Positions 1-9,687 of a stretch of 64,000 bases of DNA are shown here, one piece after another. Source of the DNA: JBGRQB01 sp041725875 (GTDB taxonomy: Bacteria > Bacteroidota > Ignavibacteria > Ignavibacteriales > Melioribacteraceae); NCBI GenBank assembly GCA_041725875.1, contig JBGRQB010000003.1, positions 15,457 to 79,456 on the forward strand. Direction: 5' to 3'. Positions within the stretch are counted from its first letter, which is position 1, and every line of letters begins with the position of its first letter. The notes under the pieces are model-generated. The model was not told the origin of the DNA, did no database searches, and saw only the letters and a program-made list of their open reading frames with translations. Both the position numbers and the translations under genes were made by a program.

Positions 1-710
1 ATTTCAGCAGCTTTTTCAAAAAGTTCGGTGTAATCGTAAATTGCACCATCTGCTGAAGGATACTGAACAAGAATACCAAAGATATCTTCAGTTAATTCGA
101 GTTCTTTATAGTTTCCAATTCTCAATTCAATACCAAGAGTATAAGCTCTTGTTTTTAATACATCTATAGTTTGAGGTAAACATTCATCCGAAACAAAAAA
201 TACATTAGAATTCTTTTTCGCTCTTTTACGTGAAGCGTAAAACATTCCCATTGCTTCTGCAGCAGCAGTTGCTTCGTCAAGCAATGAAGCATTAGCAAGA
301 GGTAAAGCAGTAAGATCTGAAAGCATTGTCTGGAAGTTTAATAATGCGGCAAGTCTTCCCTGCGAAATTTCAGCCTGGTAAGGAGTGTACTGAGTGTACC
401 ATCCCGGATTCTGTAAAATATTTCTGATAATTACAGACGGAGTAATTGTAGGATAATACCCCATTCCAATGTAAGTTTTATAAATTTTATTTTTTGAAGC
501 AATACTTCTCAAGTGGGTTAAAAATTCATGTTCTGTCACTGCTTCATCAAGTTCCATTTCTTTTTCAAGTCTGATTTTTGAAGGAACAGTTTTTTCAATC
601 AATTCATCCAATGAATTAACATCAACAACTTTTAACATTTCCTGAACATCTTCAGGGCGAGGACCGTTATGACGATTTACAAACTGGTCACTAAAATCGA
701 ATTTTCCCAT
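1..710 (-). CDS. gcvP: Glycine dehydrogenase (glycine cleavage P protein), N-terminal part
   Basis: This is the first 236 codons of a gene that runs off the left edge, so its stop is not seen. The P protein decarboxylates glycine with pyridoxal phosphate and passes the aminomethyl group to the H protein. The N-terminus ([17 protein letters not shown]), then YIGMGYY and [20 protein letters not shown], are typical of the long fused P protein of about 950 residues rather than the split form. The start is the ATG at 708-710. The 288 bases between this gene and rnc are AT-rich and hold no gene that I can support. Confidence 0.93.
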   Translation of the reverse strand, partial: MGKFDFSDQFVNRHNGPRPEDVQEMLKVVDVNSLDELIEKTVPSKIRLEKEMELDEAVTEHEFLTHLRSIASKNKIYKTYIGMGYYPTITPSVIIRNILQNPGWYTQYTPYQAEISQGRLAALLNFQTMLSDLTALPLANASLLDEATAAAEAMGMFYASRKRAKKNSNVFFVSDECLPQTIDVLKTRAYTLGIELRIGNYKELELTEDIFGILVQYPSADGAIYDYTELFEKAAE

Positions 711-998
711 AATGTTTTTCTCAATTAAAAATATTTAAAAATTTGTTATTTAATTAAATTTATTTAAGCACTTAAATATACATAAAAGCCTGAAAATTGC
801 TAAAAAATATTTGTAAATAAGGAAATTTTTATCAGATTTAATTTTTGCCCGGAAGCAGGCGTTGACATGAATTTATCTTAGAACTTAAAACATCAGTTTG
901 TGAACAGAGGGATATAAATATTAGTTCGACTTATATAAGCACTTACATAATTTCAGTGGCTGATTTACATCAAAATTCAGTTTATGAGAATGATAATT

Positions 999-1790
999 TT
1001 ACTCGGCAGTGATAATTTTTACTCTTTCAAGAGCTTTTTTGGCAGCTTCCTGTTCAGTGGCTTTTTTGTTTCTTCCAAAACCAATTCCAAAGCTCTCAGC
1101 TCCGATAAAAACTTCAATTGTAAACTCTTTAAGATGTTCGGGACCTTCTTCTTTAAGCAGTTTATATATTGGCGGTGAAAGTTTGTTGGCGTGAGTATAT
1201 TCAAGCAATTGGCCTTTATAATTTTCATCCTGCTTAAATTTATCGGTGTTAATGAAAGGAAGAATAATATTTCTGATAACAAACTCTTCAGCTTTTTCAA
1301 GTCCGGCATCAAGATAGATAGCACCAATAAGTGCTTCCATAGCATCGGCAGAAATAGTATCCATTCCCTTTTGAGAAGATTTAATATATCTCTTATCAAA
1401 AAGAATAAACTCTTTAAGATCTATAAGATTAGCTGCTTCGGCAAGCATAGATTTGTTTACGAGTCGGGCACGAGCTTTTGTTAAAAAACCTTCGCTGTCA
1501 TCAAGAAAGTTTTTGAAGAGATACTCCGCAACAATAACTCCAAGTACCGAATCGCCTAAAAACTCAAGACGTTCGTTTGATTTAAGAAGTTTGGGTTCAA
1601 TTTCGAGAAATGAACGATGGGTAAGCGCTTTTACAAAAAGGCTTTTTTCAGTAATAGAGAAACGTAAAACAGATTCCAAAGCCTTTAACTTTTTGTTAAA
1701 GGCTTTGAATATATCTTTTGGACTCTCTTTTTCCTTTTCTGAAAAAGCGATTTTTAGATCAATTATCCAATCTAAAAATTTACTAAACAA
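999..1790 (-). CDS. rnc: Ribonuclease III
   Basis: Double-strand-specific endoribonuclease for rRNA and mRNA processing. The protein has 263 residues. The signature NERLEFLGDSVLG is at about 72-84 and the second acidic cluster ADAMEALIGAIYLD at about 148-161. A C-terminal double-stranded RNA-binding domain runs from about 190 (ENYKGQLLEY) to GRNKKATEQEAAKKAL. A roughly 35-residue N-terminal extension precedes the usual start of homology. It is the last gene of the fatty acid operon, two bases after fabF; the order acpP-fabF-rnc is widely conserved. All catalytic acidic residues appear to be present. Confidence 0.95.
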   Translation of the reverse strand: MFSKFLDWIIDLKIAFSEKEKESPKDIFKAFNKKLKALESVLRFSITEKSLFVKALTHRSFLEIEPKLLKSNERLEFLGDSVLGVIVAEYLFKNFLDDSEGFLTKARARLVNKSMLAEAANLIDLKEFILFDKRYIKSSQKGMDTISADAMEALIGAIYLDAGLEKAEEFVIRNIILPFINTDKFKQDENYKGQLLEYTHANKLSPPIYKLLKEEGPEHLKEFTIEVFIGAESFGIGFGRNKKATEQEAAKKALERVKIITAE

Positions 1791-1792
1791 TA

Positions 1793-3037
1793 CTAACCTT
1801 CATACTTTTGAAATAATAAAGAAGCATTATGTCCACCAAAACCAAAAACATTACTGATTGCAAATTTAATGTCTTTTTCAACAACAGTGTTTGGTGTATA
1901 ATTAAGATCCAGTTCAGGATCCGGTTTTTCGTAATTGATTGTCGGAGGGATTTTTCCTTCCTTTAACGCCATAACAGTTGCAGCAGCTTCAACAGCACCG
2001 GCAGCACCAAGAAGGTGACCAGTCATAGATTTAGTTGAGCTTACATTCAACTTATAAGCGTGATCGCCAAATACGGCTTTTATTGCTTTGGTTTCGTTAA
2101 GATCGTTTAATGGTGTAGATGTACCGTGAGCATTGATATATTCAATTTGTTCCGGTTTAACACCAGCATCTTTCATAGCGGCTTTCATTGCACGCTGCGC
2201 GCCTTCACCTTCAGGAGCAGGGGCAGTTAAATGATGAGCATCGCCTGAGAAACCAATACCTGTTAATTCAGCGTATATTTTTGCACCACGTTTTTTCGCG
2301 TGTTCCAATTCTTCAAGTACTAAAGTAGCACCACCTTCACCCATCAAGAAACCGTCGCGTTCCTGATCAAATGGTCTGGAAGCTTTTAACGGATCGTCGT
2401 TGCGTGTAGATAAGGCTTTTGCAGAGTTAAATCCGCCAATAGACATTGGAGTAATTGCAGCTTCTGAGCCGCCGCATAACATTAAGTTAGCAGAACCTCT
2501 CTGAATGTGCATAAAAGCATCTCCAATAGCGTGAGCGCCTGTGGCACAAGCAGAAACTGTTGCATAGTTAGGACCTTTCAATCCAAACTGCATTGAAATT
2601 TGTCCGGCAGCAATATCAGAAATCATCATAGGAACAAAGAACGGACTGATTCTTTTTGGTCCTTTTTCCATATAGTTTGTATGTTGTTCTTCAAAAGTAG
2701 ACATTCCTCCTATGCCGCTTCCGAAGATAACGCCAAACAGTTCGCAATCAATCTCTTCAAGATTGATATTTGCATCTTCCATTGCCATAATTGAAGCCGC
2801 CATACCATACTGAGTGTACATATCCATTCTTTTGGCAGCTTTTTTCTCAATATATTTTGATACATCAAAATCTTTTACTTCGCAAGCAATTTTGGTAGTA
2901 AAATCTGTTGTATCAAATTTAGTTATTTTACCGGCACCACTTTTCCCGGAAAGTAATCCATTCCAGAATTCTTCAAGAGAATTACCAATTGGGGTAAGAG
3001 TACCCATACCGGTTACAACAACTCTTCTTTTTGTCAT
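1793..3037 (-). CDS. fabF: Beta-ketoacyl-ACP synthase II
   Basis: Elongating condensing enzyme that joins malonyl-ACP to acyl-ACP in type II fatty acid synthesis. The nucleophile is in VSACATGAH (Cys near 164). The two active-site histidines lie in NAHGTSTPLND and KSMTGHLLGAAGA, followed by the C-terminal FGFGGHN loop. I start at the ATG of MTKRRVVVTG because GGAAA lies about six bases before it; an upstream in-frame TTG would add only four residues. Its leader contains the inverted repeat at 3073-3159, which may set its level relative to acpP. Confidence 0.96.
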   Translation of the reverse strand: MTKRRVVVTGMGTLTPIGNSLEEFWNGLLSGKSGAGKITKFDTTDFTTKIACEVKDFDVSKYIEKKAAKRMDMYTQYGMAASIMAMEDANINLEEIDCELFGVIFGSGIGGMSTFEEQHTNYMEKGPKRISPFFVPMMISDIAAGQISMQFGLKGPNYATVSACATGAHAIGDAFMHIQRGSANLMLCGGSEAAITPMSIGGFNSAKALSTRNDDPLKASRPFDQERDGFLMGEGGATLVLEELEHAKKRGAKIYAELTGIGFSGDAHHLTAPAPEGEGAQRAMKAAMKDAGVKPEQIEYINAHGTSTPLNDLNETKAIKAVFGDHAYKLNVSSTKSMTGHLLGAAGAVEAAATVMALKEGKIPPTINYEKPDPELDLNYTPNTVVEKDIKFAISNVFGFGGHNASLLFQKYEG

Positions 3038-3072
3038 AATAATTTCCAAACAGATTGTTTAAAAAATTGAAA

Positions 3073-3159
3073 TAGAGGTTGCCCGATATTGATCAAAGCG
3101 AATTTGCCGAAATTTTAACATTTCGATAAACTCATTCAGAAAAATCCAGACAACCTCTA
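3073..3159 (-). terminator. Long hairpin between acpP and fabF
   Basis: In the transcribed direction the arms TAGAGGTTG and CAACCTCTA pair perfectly across about 70 bases. An inner stem CGAAAT/ATTTCG is nested inside. The outer arm is followed by TTTCAATTTTTT. This looks like a leaky terminator or a processing hairpin that would let acpP be expressed more strongly than fabF. That role is inference. Confidence 0.45.
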
Positions 3160-3169
3160 GTAAAAAAAA

Positions 3170-3403
3170 TTAAGATACTTTTTCAGTTAGATATTTAACA
3201 GCATCGCCTACTGTACCGATTTTTTCAGCATCTTCATCAGGAATTGAAATATCAAATTCTGATTCAAAACCCATTACTAATTCAACTATATCTAATGAGT
3301 CAGCACCTAAATCATTTGTGAAAGAAGCTTCAGATGTGATTTGTGATTCTTCAACACCTAATTTGTCAACTACGATTTCTTTAACTTTAGCTTCAACGTT
3401 CAT
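3170..3403 (-). CDS. acpP: Acyl carrier protein
   Basis: Small acidic carrier of growing acyl chains, 77 residues, the usual length. The phosphopantetheine attachment serine is Ser36 in [16 protein letters not shown]. The ATG is preceded by GAGGAGTGGAAA, a strong ribosome binding site. The gene sits between fabG and fabF as in most bacteria. Confidence 0.97.
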   Translation of the reverse strand: MNVEAKVKEIVVDKLGVEESQITSEASFTNDLGADSLDIVELVMGFESEFDISIPDEDAEKIGTVGDAVKYLTEKVS

Positions 3404-3451
3404 TTTCCACTCCTCTGTGAATGTTTTTTGTATTTTTGATTAATTAATAGT

Positions 3452-4207
3452 TTACCTTGCCATTCCGCCATCAACAGAAATTACCTGACCAGTTATATAA
3501 TCTGAATCAGTGCTACTTAAAAATGCAACTGTTTTGGCGATATCCTGAACCTGTCCTAATTTTTTCAAAGGAACCTGGCTCATAATTGCTTCTTTTTGTT
3601 TGTCATTTAATTTATCCGTCATTTCAGTCTGAATAAACCCGGGAGCAATAGCATTTACATTAATGTTTCTGCTTGCAAATTCTAATGCGTTAGATTTAGT
3701 CATACCAATAATTCCGGCTTTAGATGCAACATAGTTAGCCTGACCAGGATTACCCATCACACCAACTACAGAAGCCATATTAACTATTTTACCGTAACGC
3801 TGCCCCATCATCGGTTTAAGCGCAGCTTTAGTATAGTTAAATACACTTTTCAAGTTAACATTAATTACTGCATCAAAATCAGCTTCTGACATTCTTAATA
3901 CTAAATTATCTTTAGTCATACCAACATTGTTTACAAGAATATCAAGTCCGCCAAGTTTTTCTACTGCAAAATCAACTGTTGCCTGCGCATCTTCAAATAG
4001 AGCGGCATTTGCTTTAAAAGCGTATATTTTAGAATCTGTATCAAGTTCTTTCTTAAATGATTCGGCTTGTCCTTCCGGTGTATTATCACCGAAACTGATA
4101 TCAGTAAAAACAACATCGCATCCTTTTGATGCCAATTCCATTACAATTGCTTTACCAATACCTCTTGAACCACCGGTTACTATTGCTCTCTTTCCTTTTA
4201 AATTCAC
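3452..4207 (-). CDS. fabG: 3-oxoacyl-ACP reductase
   Basis: NADPH-dependent short-chain dehydrogenase that reduces the beta-ketoacyl-ACP made by FabF and FabH. The 251 residues show the cofactor motif TGGSRGIGKA (11-20), NNVG (93-96) and the catalytic Ser146, Tyr159 and Lys163 (YVASK). It ends in ITGQVISVDGGMAR, typical of FabG. It lies in the operon between fabD and acpP. Confidence 0.95.
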   Translation of the reverse strand: MNLKGKRAIVTGGSRGIGKAIVMELASKGCDVVFTDISFGDNTPEGQAESFKKELDTDSKIYAFKANAALFEDAQATVDFAVEKLGGLDILVNNVGMTKDNLVLRMSEADFDAVINVNLKSVFNYTKAALKPMMGQRYGKIVNMASVVGVMGNPGQANYVASKAGIIGMTKSNALEFASRNINVNAIAPGFIQTEMTDKLNDKQKEAIMSQVPLKKLGQVQDIAKTVAFLSSTDSDYITGQVISVDGGMAR

Positions 4208-4301
4208 TTCAATTTCCTTATCTAATTATTGATTGAATTTTAAAATTACGTAAATATAACATTATTTATTTTTGGTTTCCAGGTGGAAAAATAGCGCAAA
4301 A

Positions 4302-5216
4302 TTACATATATTTTTCCAAATCCTCGTATGAGGAGATACCAAAAACTTTAACTTCTTTGTTAATTCTTTTTATTAGTCCCTGTAATACTTTACCAGGACC
4401 AACTTCGTAAAACTCATCTGCGCCGTCATTTATCATATTAATGATAGTTTCTTCCCAGCGCACAGGAGCAGTAACCTGTTCAAATAGTAAATTTTTAATT
4501 TCATTTTTATCAGTAACTGCCTGAGCAGTAACATTAGCATAAACAGGAATTTGTGCATCAGAGAAATTGTAATTTTCAAGTTCTCCTTTAAGACTGTCTT
4601 TAGCGCTCTGCATTAACGGTGAATGGAAAGCACCACTTACAGGTAATTCTTTCACTATTTTTGCGCCATTTTCTTTGCAAAGAACCATTGCTTCTTTTAC
4701 ACCTTCAACAGAACCAGAAATTACTATTTGTCCCGGTGAATTAATATTTGCACATTGAACAATTCCTTTTTCAGAAGCCTGCTTGCAGCATTCTTCAATT
4801 TTTTCAGTAGCAGCGCCAACAACTGCTGCCATAGTACCCGGATGATCAATTCCGGCCTGTAACATTCCTTCGCCTCGGAATCTTACAAGTTTAACAGCAT
4901 CTGCATATTCAATTGCACCTGCGGCAACCAAAGCAGAATACTCACCTAAGCTGTGTCCGGCAACCATATCAGGTTTAACGCTTTTAATAAGACTGTTAAG
5001 CACAACACTGTGAACAAAAATTGCAGGTTGTGTGTTATTAGTCAATTTAAGATCATCCATAGGTCCTTCAAACATAATTTTTGAAAGATCTGCACCTATG
5101 GCTTCATTAGCTTTATCTATTAATTCTTTTGCTATTTCCGAATTTTCATATAAATCCTTGGCCATACCAACAAACTGAGATCCCTGACCAGGAAATACAA
5201 ATGCTTTTTTACTCAT
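4302..5216 (-). CDS. fabD: Malonyl-CoA:ACP transacylase
   Basis: Transfers malonyl from CoA to ACP. The 304-residue protein has the N-terminal FPGQGSQFVGM, the nucleophile elbow GHSLGEYSAL (Ser89) and the partner histidine in GAFHSPLM (His198). It starts one base after the fabH stop. The gap to fabG is about 95 bases, wider than elsewhere in the operon. Confidence 0.96.
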   Translation of the reverse strand: MSKKAFVFPGQGSQFVGMAKDLYENSEIAKELIDKANEAIGADLSKIMFEGPMDDLKLTNNTQPAIFVHSVVLNSLIKSVKPDMVAGHSLGEYSALVAAGAIEYADAVKLVRFRGEGMLQAGIDHPGTMAAVVGAATEKIEECCKQASEKGIVQCANINSPGQIVISGSVEGVKEAMVLCKENGAKIVKELPVSGAFHSPLMQSAKDSLKGELENYNFSDAQIPVYANVTAQAVTDKNEIKNLLFEQVTAPVRWEETIINMINDGADEFYEVGPGKVLQGLIKRINKEVKVFGISSYEDLEKYM

Positions 5217-5217
5217 T

Positions 5218-6216
5218 TTAGCTCCAAGTTAATAAAATTGATCCCCATGTAAATCCGCCGCCAAATGCCGCAAGAACAAGTTTTTCACCTTTCTTTAATT
5301 TTCCGGCTTTATTAGCTTCGGCAAGACACAATGGAATTGTAGCTGCAGTTGTGTTACCATAATTCTGGATGTTTAACATCACTCTTTCCATTGGTATTCC
5401 AACTCTTTTTGCAGTAGCTTCAATAATTCTGATGTTTGCCTGATGAGGTACAAGATGAGCAATATCATCACCTGTTAGTTTATTTCTTTCTACAATTTCA
5501 AGTGCAACTCCGGCCATTCCTGAAACAGCATATTTGTAAACTGTTTTTCCTTCCTGATGAACAAAACCAAGTCTTTGTTCCAAAGTTTCCACTGATGTTG
5601 GTAAAGCACTACCGCCGGCTTTTCTAATAAGGTAATCTTTGCCGGAACCGTCAGATTTTAATATTGAATCATGAATTCCATATTCAAGATCTTCTGTTGG
5701 CTCAAGCATAACAGCCGCACCTGCATCACCAAAAAGCACGCAAGTGTTTCTATCGGTATAATCAACAATGTCACTCATTTTGTCAGCGCCAACTACAACA
5801 ACTTTTTTGTGGCCTGATTTAACTAAGCTTGCACCTGTCTGCAAGCCAAATAAAAATCCTGAACAAGCAGCAGATAAATCAAATGCCCAGGCATTTTTAG
5901 CACCAATATTATTTTGAACAAGACAAGAAGTTGAAGGAAATGAATAATCAGGTGTAATTGTACATACAATAATTACATCAATCTCTTCCGGATTAGTATT
6001 AGTATTTTTCAACAAATCGTTAACTGCATTTGTTGCCAGAACACTTGTTCCGCCTTCCTCTAACATTCTTCTTTCTTTAATCCCGGTTCTGGTCATTATC
6101 CATTCATCGGAAGTATCAACTATCTGTTCAAAATATTTATTATCAAGAACTTTTTCCGGTAAATACATTCCGGTTCCGGTAATTGTTGCGTTAACTGTTT
6201 TGTTATTAGTTTCCAT
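5218..6216 (-). CDS. fabH: Beta-ketoacyl-ACP synthase III
   Basis: Initiating condensing enzyme that joins acetyl-CoA (or a branched acyl-CoA) to malonyl-ACP. The 332 residues contain the nucleophile in DLSAACSGFL (Cys118), the His in VPHQANIRI and the Asn in NYGNTTAATIP, the full Cys-His-Asn triad. It overlaps the end of plsX by 11 bases, so the two are probably translationally coupled. Confidence 0.96.
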   Translation of the reverse strand: METNNKTVNATITGTGMYLPEKVLDNKYFEQIVDTSDEWIMTRTGIKERRMLEEGGTSVLATNAVNDLLKNTNTNPEEIDVIIVCTITPDYSFPSTSCLVQNNIGAKNAWAFDLSAACSGFLFGLQTGASLVKSGHKKVVVVGADKMSDIVDYTDRNTCVLFGDAGAAVMLEPTEDLEYGIHDSILKSDGSGKDYLIRKAGGSALPTSVETLEQRLGFVHQEGKTVYKYAVSGMAGVALEIVERNKLTGDDIAHLVPHQANIRIIEATAKRVGIPMERVMLNIQNYGNTTAATIPLCLAEANKAGKLKKGEKLVLAAFGGGFTWGSILLTWS

Positions 6217-7234
6217 AGTCGCTCAACGCTTTTTCAAATTTCTGTAATAGTTGTTTGTCGTGCATCTCCTTGGCTTTCAGTACCATATTACGAATCGCAG
6301 TTACAGAACTTGATCCGTGTCCGATAATACTTATGCCTTTAACTCCTAGCAAAGGTGTTCCTCCGTAATCCTCTGCATTAAAATCGGAAAGCACTTGCTT
6401 TAAAGTACCTTTCATTAAAAGGACTTTAATTTTATTTAGTAGACTCTTAAATGCAAATTGTTTCACCTTGACTTTTAAAATTCCCAAAAAGCTTTCTGCA
6501 AACTTTAATAAGATATTGCCGACATAACCGTCACAAACTATTATATCAGCTTTTCCGCCAAGTATATCTTTTCCTTCAACGTTTCCGATGAAGTTTATAT
6601 TTTTTATTTCTTTAAGCATTTTTAATGCTTTAAGTGTTAGTTCGTTTCCTTTAGATTCTTCTTCTCCAACGCTGAGTAAACCAACTTTTGGAGATTTGAT
6701 ACCGTCGATCTCTTCAACATAGATTGATCCCATTATAGCATATTCAACAAGATGCTGAGGTTTGCTGTCAACACTGGCACCAACATCAAAAAGATTACAA
6801 ACGCCTGTCTGACTCGGAATAGGAGCACCAATTGTTGGTCTGCCAACACCTTTAATCCTTCCCATTAAAAGTGTGGAAGCGGCCATCATAGCTCCGGTAT
6901 TTCCGGCACTGACAAATGCATCTGCCAATCCGTTTTTCACCCGTGTTGCACCAACAACTATAGAAGAATCTTTTTTTGTTTTAAGGGCATTAGTAGGAGA
7001 ATCGCACATATCAATAACCTCTTCGGTATTAATGATGTGGTCATCATCAAAAGACAGATTAAACTCATCCAGTACAGATCTTATATCGTTTTTTCTTCCT
7101 GTCAGGAAAAGTTCAATCGAAGGATCGGAATTTAAGGCTTCAATAGCACCCCTAACTGCATTTTGAGGGGCGAAATCGCCCCCCATTGCATCAACTATAA
7201 TTCTACACTTCGAAGTGATAAGATTATCTGACAT
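6206..7234 (-). CDS. plsX: Phosphate acyltransferase
   Basis: Makes acyl-phosphate from acyl-ACP, the first step of phospholipid synthesis by the PlsX/PlsY route. The 342 residues open with CRIIVDAMGGDFAPQNAVRGA and contain SAGNTGAMMAAS, NLFDVGASVD, VCDGYVGNILLK and GTPLLGVKGISIIGHGSS, all family hallmarks. It is the usual neighbour of fabH and rpmF. The ATG at 7232-7234 lies just after the rpmF stop. Confidence 0.95.
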   Translation of the reverse strand: MSDNLITSKCRIIVDAMGGDFAPQNAVRGAIEALNSDPSIELFLTGRKNDIRSVLDEFNLSFDDDHIINTEEVIDMCDSPTNALKTKKDSSIVVGATRVKNGLADAFVSAGNTGAMMAASTLLMGRIKGVGRPTIGAPIPSQTGVCNLFDVGASVDSKPQHLVEYAIMGSIYVEEIDGIKSPKVGLLSVGEEESKGNELTLKALKMLKEIKNINFIGNVEGKDILGGKADIIVCDGYVGNILLKFAESFLGILKVKVKQFAFKSLLNKIKVLLMKGTLKQVLSDFNAEDYGGTPLLGVKGISIIGHGSSSVTAIRNMVLKAKEMHDKQLLQKFEKALSDYGN

Positions 7235-7242
7235 ATAAAAGC

Positions 7243-7422
7243 TTATGCTTCTGGAACAAACATAGAACGACCAGCATAATAACCACAGCTAGGGCAAGCA
7301 CGGTGGTTTAATCTCATATCACCACAGTTTGAACAAGTGCTTAATGCTGGAGCGGTAGCTTTGTAATGCGTTCTTCTTTTATCTCTTCTTGCTTTAGAAA
7401 TTTTTCTCTTTGGATGTGCCAT
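7243..7422 (-). CDS. rpmF: 50S ribosomal protein L32
   Basis: Short ribosomal protein of 59 residues, [20 protein letters not shown] at the N-terminus. The central zinc ribbon is [18 protein letters not shown], with four cysteines intact, so this is the zinc-binding form. It sits between yceD and plsX, the standard order. The ATG at 7420-7422 has a weak upstream purine stretch. Confidence 0.95.
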   Translation of the reverse strand: MAHPKRKISKARRDKRRTHYKATAPALSTCSNCGDMRLNHRACPSCGYYAGRSMFVPEA

Positions 7423-7443
7423 AATTAACTACCTTAGTTTTAT

Positions 7444-7950
7444 TTAATTTAATTTATCCTTTAATTTCATCAACGGTTCCCACACAGGATTCGTCGTATC
7501 TTTATCGCAATTACAATCTTCTTTGTTAAGATCTGTTCCGCAAGAGGTACATAATCCTTTACAGCTTTCATCACAAAGCTTTTTGAAAGGAACCGCAAGC
7601 AGAGCAAAATCTGTTACTTCATCTTTTATAGATATCTTGTCAGCATCCGGTGAAATGTAGTGAACGCTTAAATCGTCGCTCTCTTCATTTTTTTCACTTT
7701 CGCTTAACAGATAAACAATTTCAAAATTGTTTGTCAATTCAGTTAAATAGTTCTCAGTGCATCTGTCGCACTCAAGATCTGCTTTAACCTGTAGTTCGCA
7801 AGATAGAACAATCTGACTGTTTGATTTGTCCATTTTACAATTTACAAGAACATCTTCAATAAACTCTTCACCAAGCTCCATTTCCGAAGCTTTCTCAACA
7901 AATTCAAAATGATGAATTCCGTCAGCAAAATTGTTAAATTTTATTTCCAT
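7444..7950 (-). CDS. yceD: DUF177/YceD family protein
   Basis: The YceD family is linked to 23S rRNA accumulation and is nearly always just before rpmF, as here. The C-terminus has the cysteine cluster CDESCKGLCTSCGTDLNKED, typical of the family. I start at MEIKFNNFADGIHHF (ATG at 7948-7950), giving 168 residues. The frame stays open for another 54 codons upstream, but that stretch has no family similarity that I recognise. It happens to resemble a lipoprotein signal (FLSSCA), which would make no sense for a cytoplasmic protein. Confidence 0.85.
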   Translation of the reverse strand: MEIKFNNFADGIHHFEFVEKASEMELGEEFIEDVLVNCKMDKSNSQIVLSCELQVKADLECDRCTENYLTELTNNFEIVYLLSESEKNEESDDLSVHYISPDADKISIKDEVTDFALLAVPFKKLCDESCKGLCTSCGTDLNKEDCNCDKDTTNPVWEPLMKLKDKLN

Positions 7951-8168
7951 TGCACAACTACTCAAAAAATATCCGGTAAATATAAAAATCCCTGCCTTTA
8001 TACGCAAGGTTTTCAACCACTTTGAAATATGCATTTCAAAGCAAGGTACAAATATAATAATATTTAATATTATTTTCCCTAATTTTATTTCAATTTTTTT
8101 CAAAATTTGCATCAGAAAAAATATATCAATAATTTGTGTTTTATTTAATTTTCTGAGCTAATATTGAT

Positions 8169-9119
8169 ATGTATCTCGTCGAATCGGTTTTTGCGGCTAT
8201 TCTGCCAATGCTTGTTTATCTCTATATTATCTGGAAAAATGATAAATTTGAACCGGAACCTGCCCGTCTGGTACTATTATCATTCGGATACGGTGCAATT
8301 GGTGCCGTAATTCTTACTCTTTTGATGAGTGCCATATTTTCTGCTTCCCTCTACCTCTTTTATTCCGAAGAAACAAACAGTTTTTTGGGCGCTGTTATGG
8401 TAGCTCCCGTGGTTGAAGAAATTGCAAAAGGTCTCTTTCTGATCGTTCTGCTTAAAAATATAAATTTTGATAATGTTACTGACGGACTTGTTTACGGCGG
8501 TGCTATCGGACTCGGATTTGGGATGACTGAAAACTTCTTCTACTTTTTTGCTCAGGATACAGGACTTTACACCTGGGTTATGGTTGTGATTGTTAGAAGT
8601 CTGTTCTCGGCCGTAATGCATTGTATATCCACAGCCACTCTCGGCGCTTTTATGGCTATGTACAAGTTTTCACTTAATAAAGCGAAAAAAACTCTGCCTG
8701 TTACCGGACTTGCACTGGCAATGTTAATTCACTTTCTTTGGAATTTTAATCTCAGTTTCGAAAATACCGTAATTTTTGCCTTTTTTATAATGATAGCAAT
8801 CATTACAATTTTTATTCTTATGTTTAGAGTTTCTATAAAACATGAAAAAAGATTAATTTTATCTGAATTAACCGAAGAAGTTGAAAACGGACTCTTTCCC
8901 GAAGGCCATCCCGAAGTGATAACTTCCTCTGGAGAAACAGCGCTTTACGGAATTGAATCTTGTCATTCTGAAAGATATATTCAATCTGCAGTGAAACTGG
9001 CTTTCAGAAAAACACAACTGCGTAATTCAAACGATAAAAATAAATTGATCTATGAAACGGAAATAGTGAAACACAGAAAAATTATTAAAGAAATATTAAC
9101 AAATGGTGACGATGAATAA
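8169..9119 (+). CDS. PrsW-family intramembrane metalloprotease
   Basis: Polytopic membrane protein of 316 residues, with about eight hydrophobic segments. The metalloprotease motifs of the PrsW/CPBP-like group are visible: VVEEIAKG with Glu83 and Glu84, then TDGLVYGGAIGLGFGMTEN (about 104-122), a histidine near 151 and another in LIHFLWNF. Family members cut anti-sigma factors or other membrane proteins. The C-terminal 90 residues are a soluble tail, perhaps substrate-recognising. It is divergent from yceD and overlaps nadD by several bases. No anti-sigma factor gene lies nearby. Confidence 0.85.
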   Translation: MYLVESVFAAILPMLVYLYIIWKNDKFEPEPARLVLLSFGYGAIGAVILTLLMSAIFSASLYLFYSEETNSFLGAVMVAPVVEEIAKGLFLIVLLKNINFDNVTDGLVYGGAIGLGFGMTENFFYFFAQDTGLYTWVMVVIVRSLFSAVMHCISTATLGAFMAMYKFSLNKAKKTLPVTGLALAMLIHFLWNFNLSFENTVIFAFFIMIAIITIFILMFRVSIKHEKRLILSELTEEVENGLFPEGHPEVITSSGETALYGIESCHSERYIQSAVKLAFRKTQLRNSNDKNKLIYETEIVKHRKIIKEILTNGDDE

Positions 9120-9687
9120 GACTGGCATTTTTGGCGGCACTTTTGATCCGGTGCATAAAGGACATATTTTAACAGCAAAAAAACTTGTGGAGATAAGAAA
9201 ACTCGATAAACTGATTTTTATCCCCTGCAATATTTCTCCTCACAAAACTGATAAATCAGCAACAGCTGCTGTTCACCGACTCGAAATGCTTAAACTTGCA
9301 GTCCAAAATCACCCTGAATTTGACTTTACAGATTATGAAATCCAAAAAGGTGATATCTCTTATACGCTCAATACCCTTGAACATTTCTCAAAAATATATA
9401 ATAAAATAGAACTTGTGATTGGCTATGACAATCTGGTTTCGTTCCACACCTGGCGCGAACCGGATAAAATTCTGGAACTCGCCGATCTGATTGTAATGAA
9501 AAGAAATACCGATTCCGCTATAAAACCTTTGAACAAATATTTCGGCAAAGCCAACTTTGTGGAAACTCCGGTGATTGACGTATCCTCTACCGAGATTCGG
9601 GCCCGACTCAAAAACAATTCTCCAATTTCTGATCTGGTTCCGCCCGAAGTTGAAAAATATATAATTGAAAACAAACTTTATCTCTAG
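9103..9687 (+). CDS. nadD: Nicotinate-nucleotide adenylyltransferase
   Basis: Adenylates nicotinate mononucleotide in NAD synthesis. The 194 residues have the nucleotidyltransferase signatures GIFGGTFDPVHKGH near the N-terminus and VSSTEIRARL near residue 165, plus FIPCNISPHK. Two in-frame ATGs (9103 and 9112) are possible and I cannot choose firmly. The gene overlaps the PrsW-type protease gene and abuts the next gene, suggesting one transcript. Confidence 0.93.
   Translation: MVTMNKTGIFGGTFDPVHKGHILTAKKLVEIRKLDKLIFIPCNISPHKTDKSATAAVHRLEMLKLAVQNHPEFDFTDYEIQKGDISYTLNTLEHFSKIYNKIELVIGYDNLVSFHTWREPDKILELADLIVMKRNTDSAIKPLNKYFGKANFVETPVIDVSSTEIRARLKNNSPISDLVPPEVEKYIIENKLYL

Noticed and set aside
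7951..8112. N-terminal extension of yceD with a lipoprotein-like FLSSCA
   Set aside because: The extension has no family similarity; the conserved protein starts at MEIKF and is cytoplasmic. The lipobox resemblance is probably chance.
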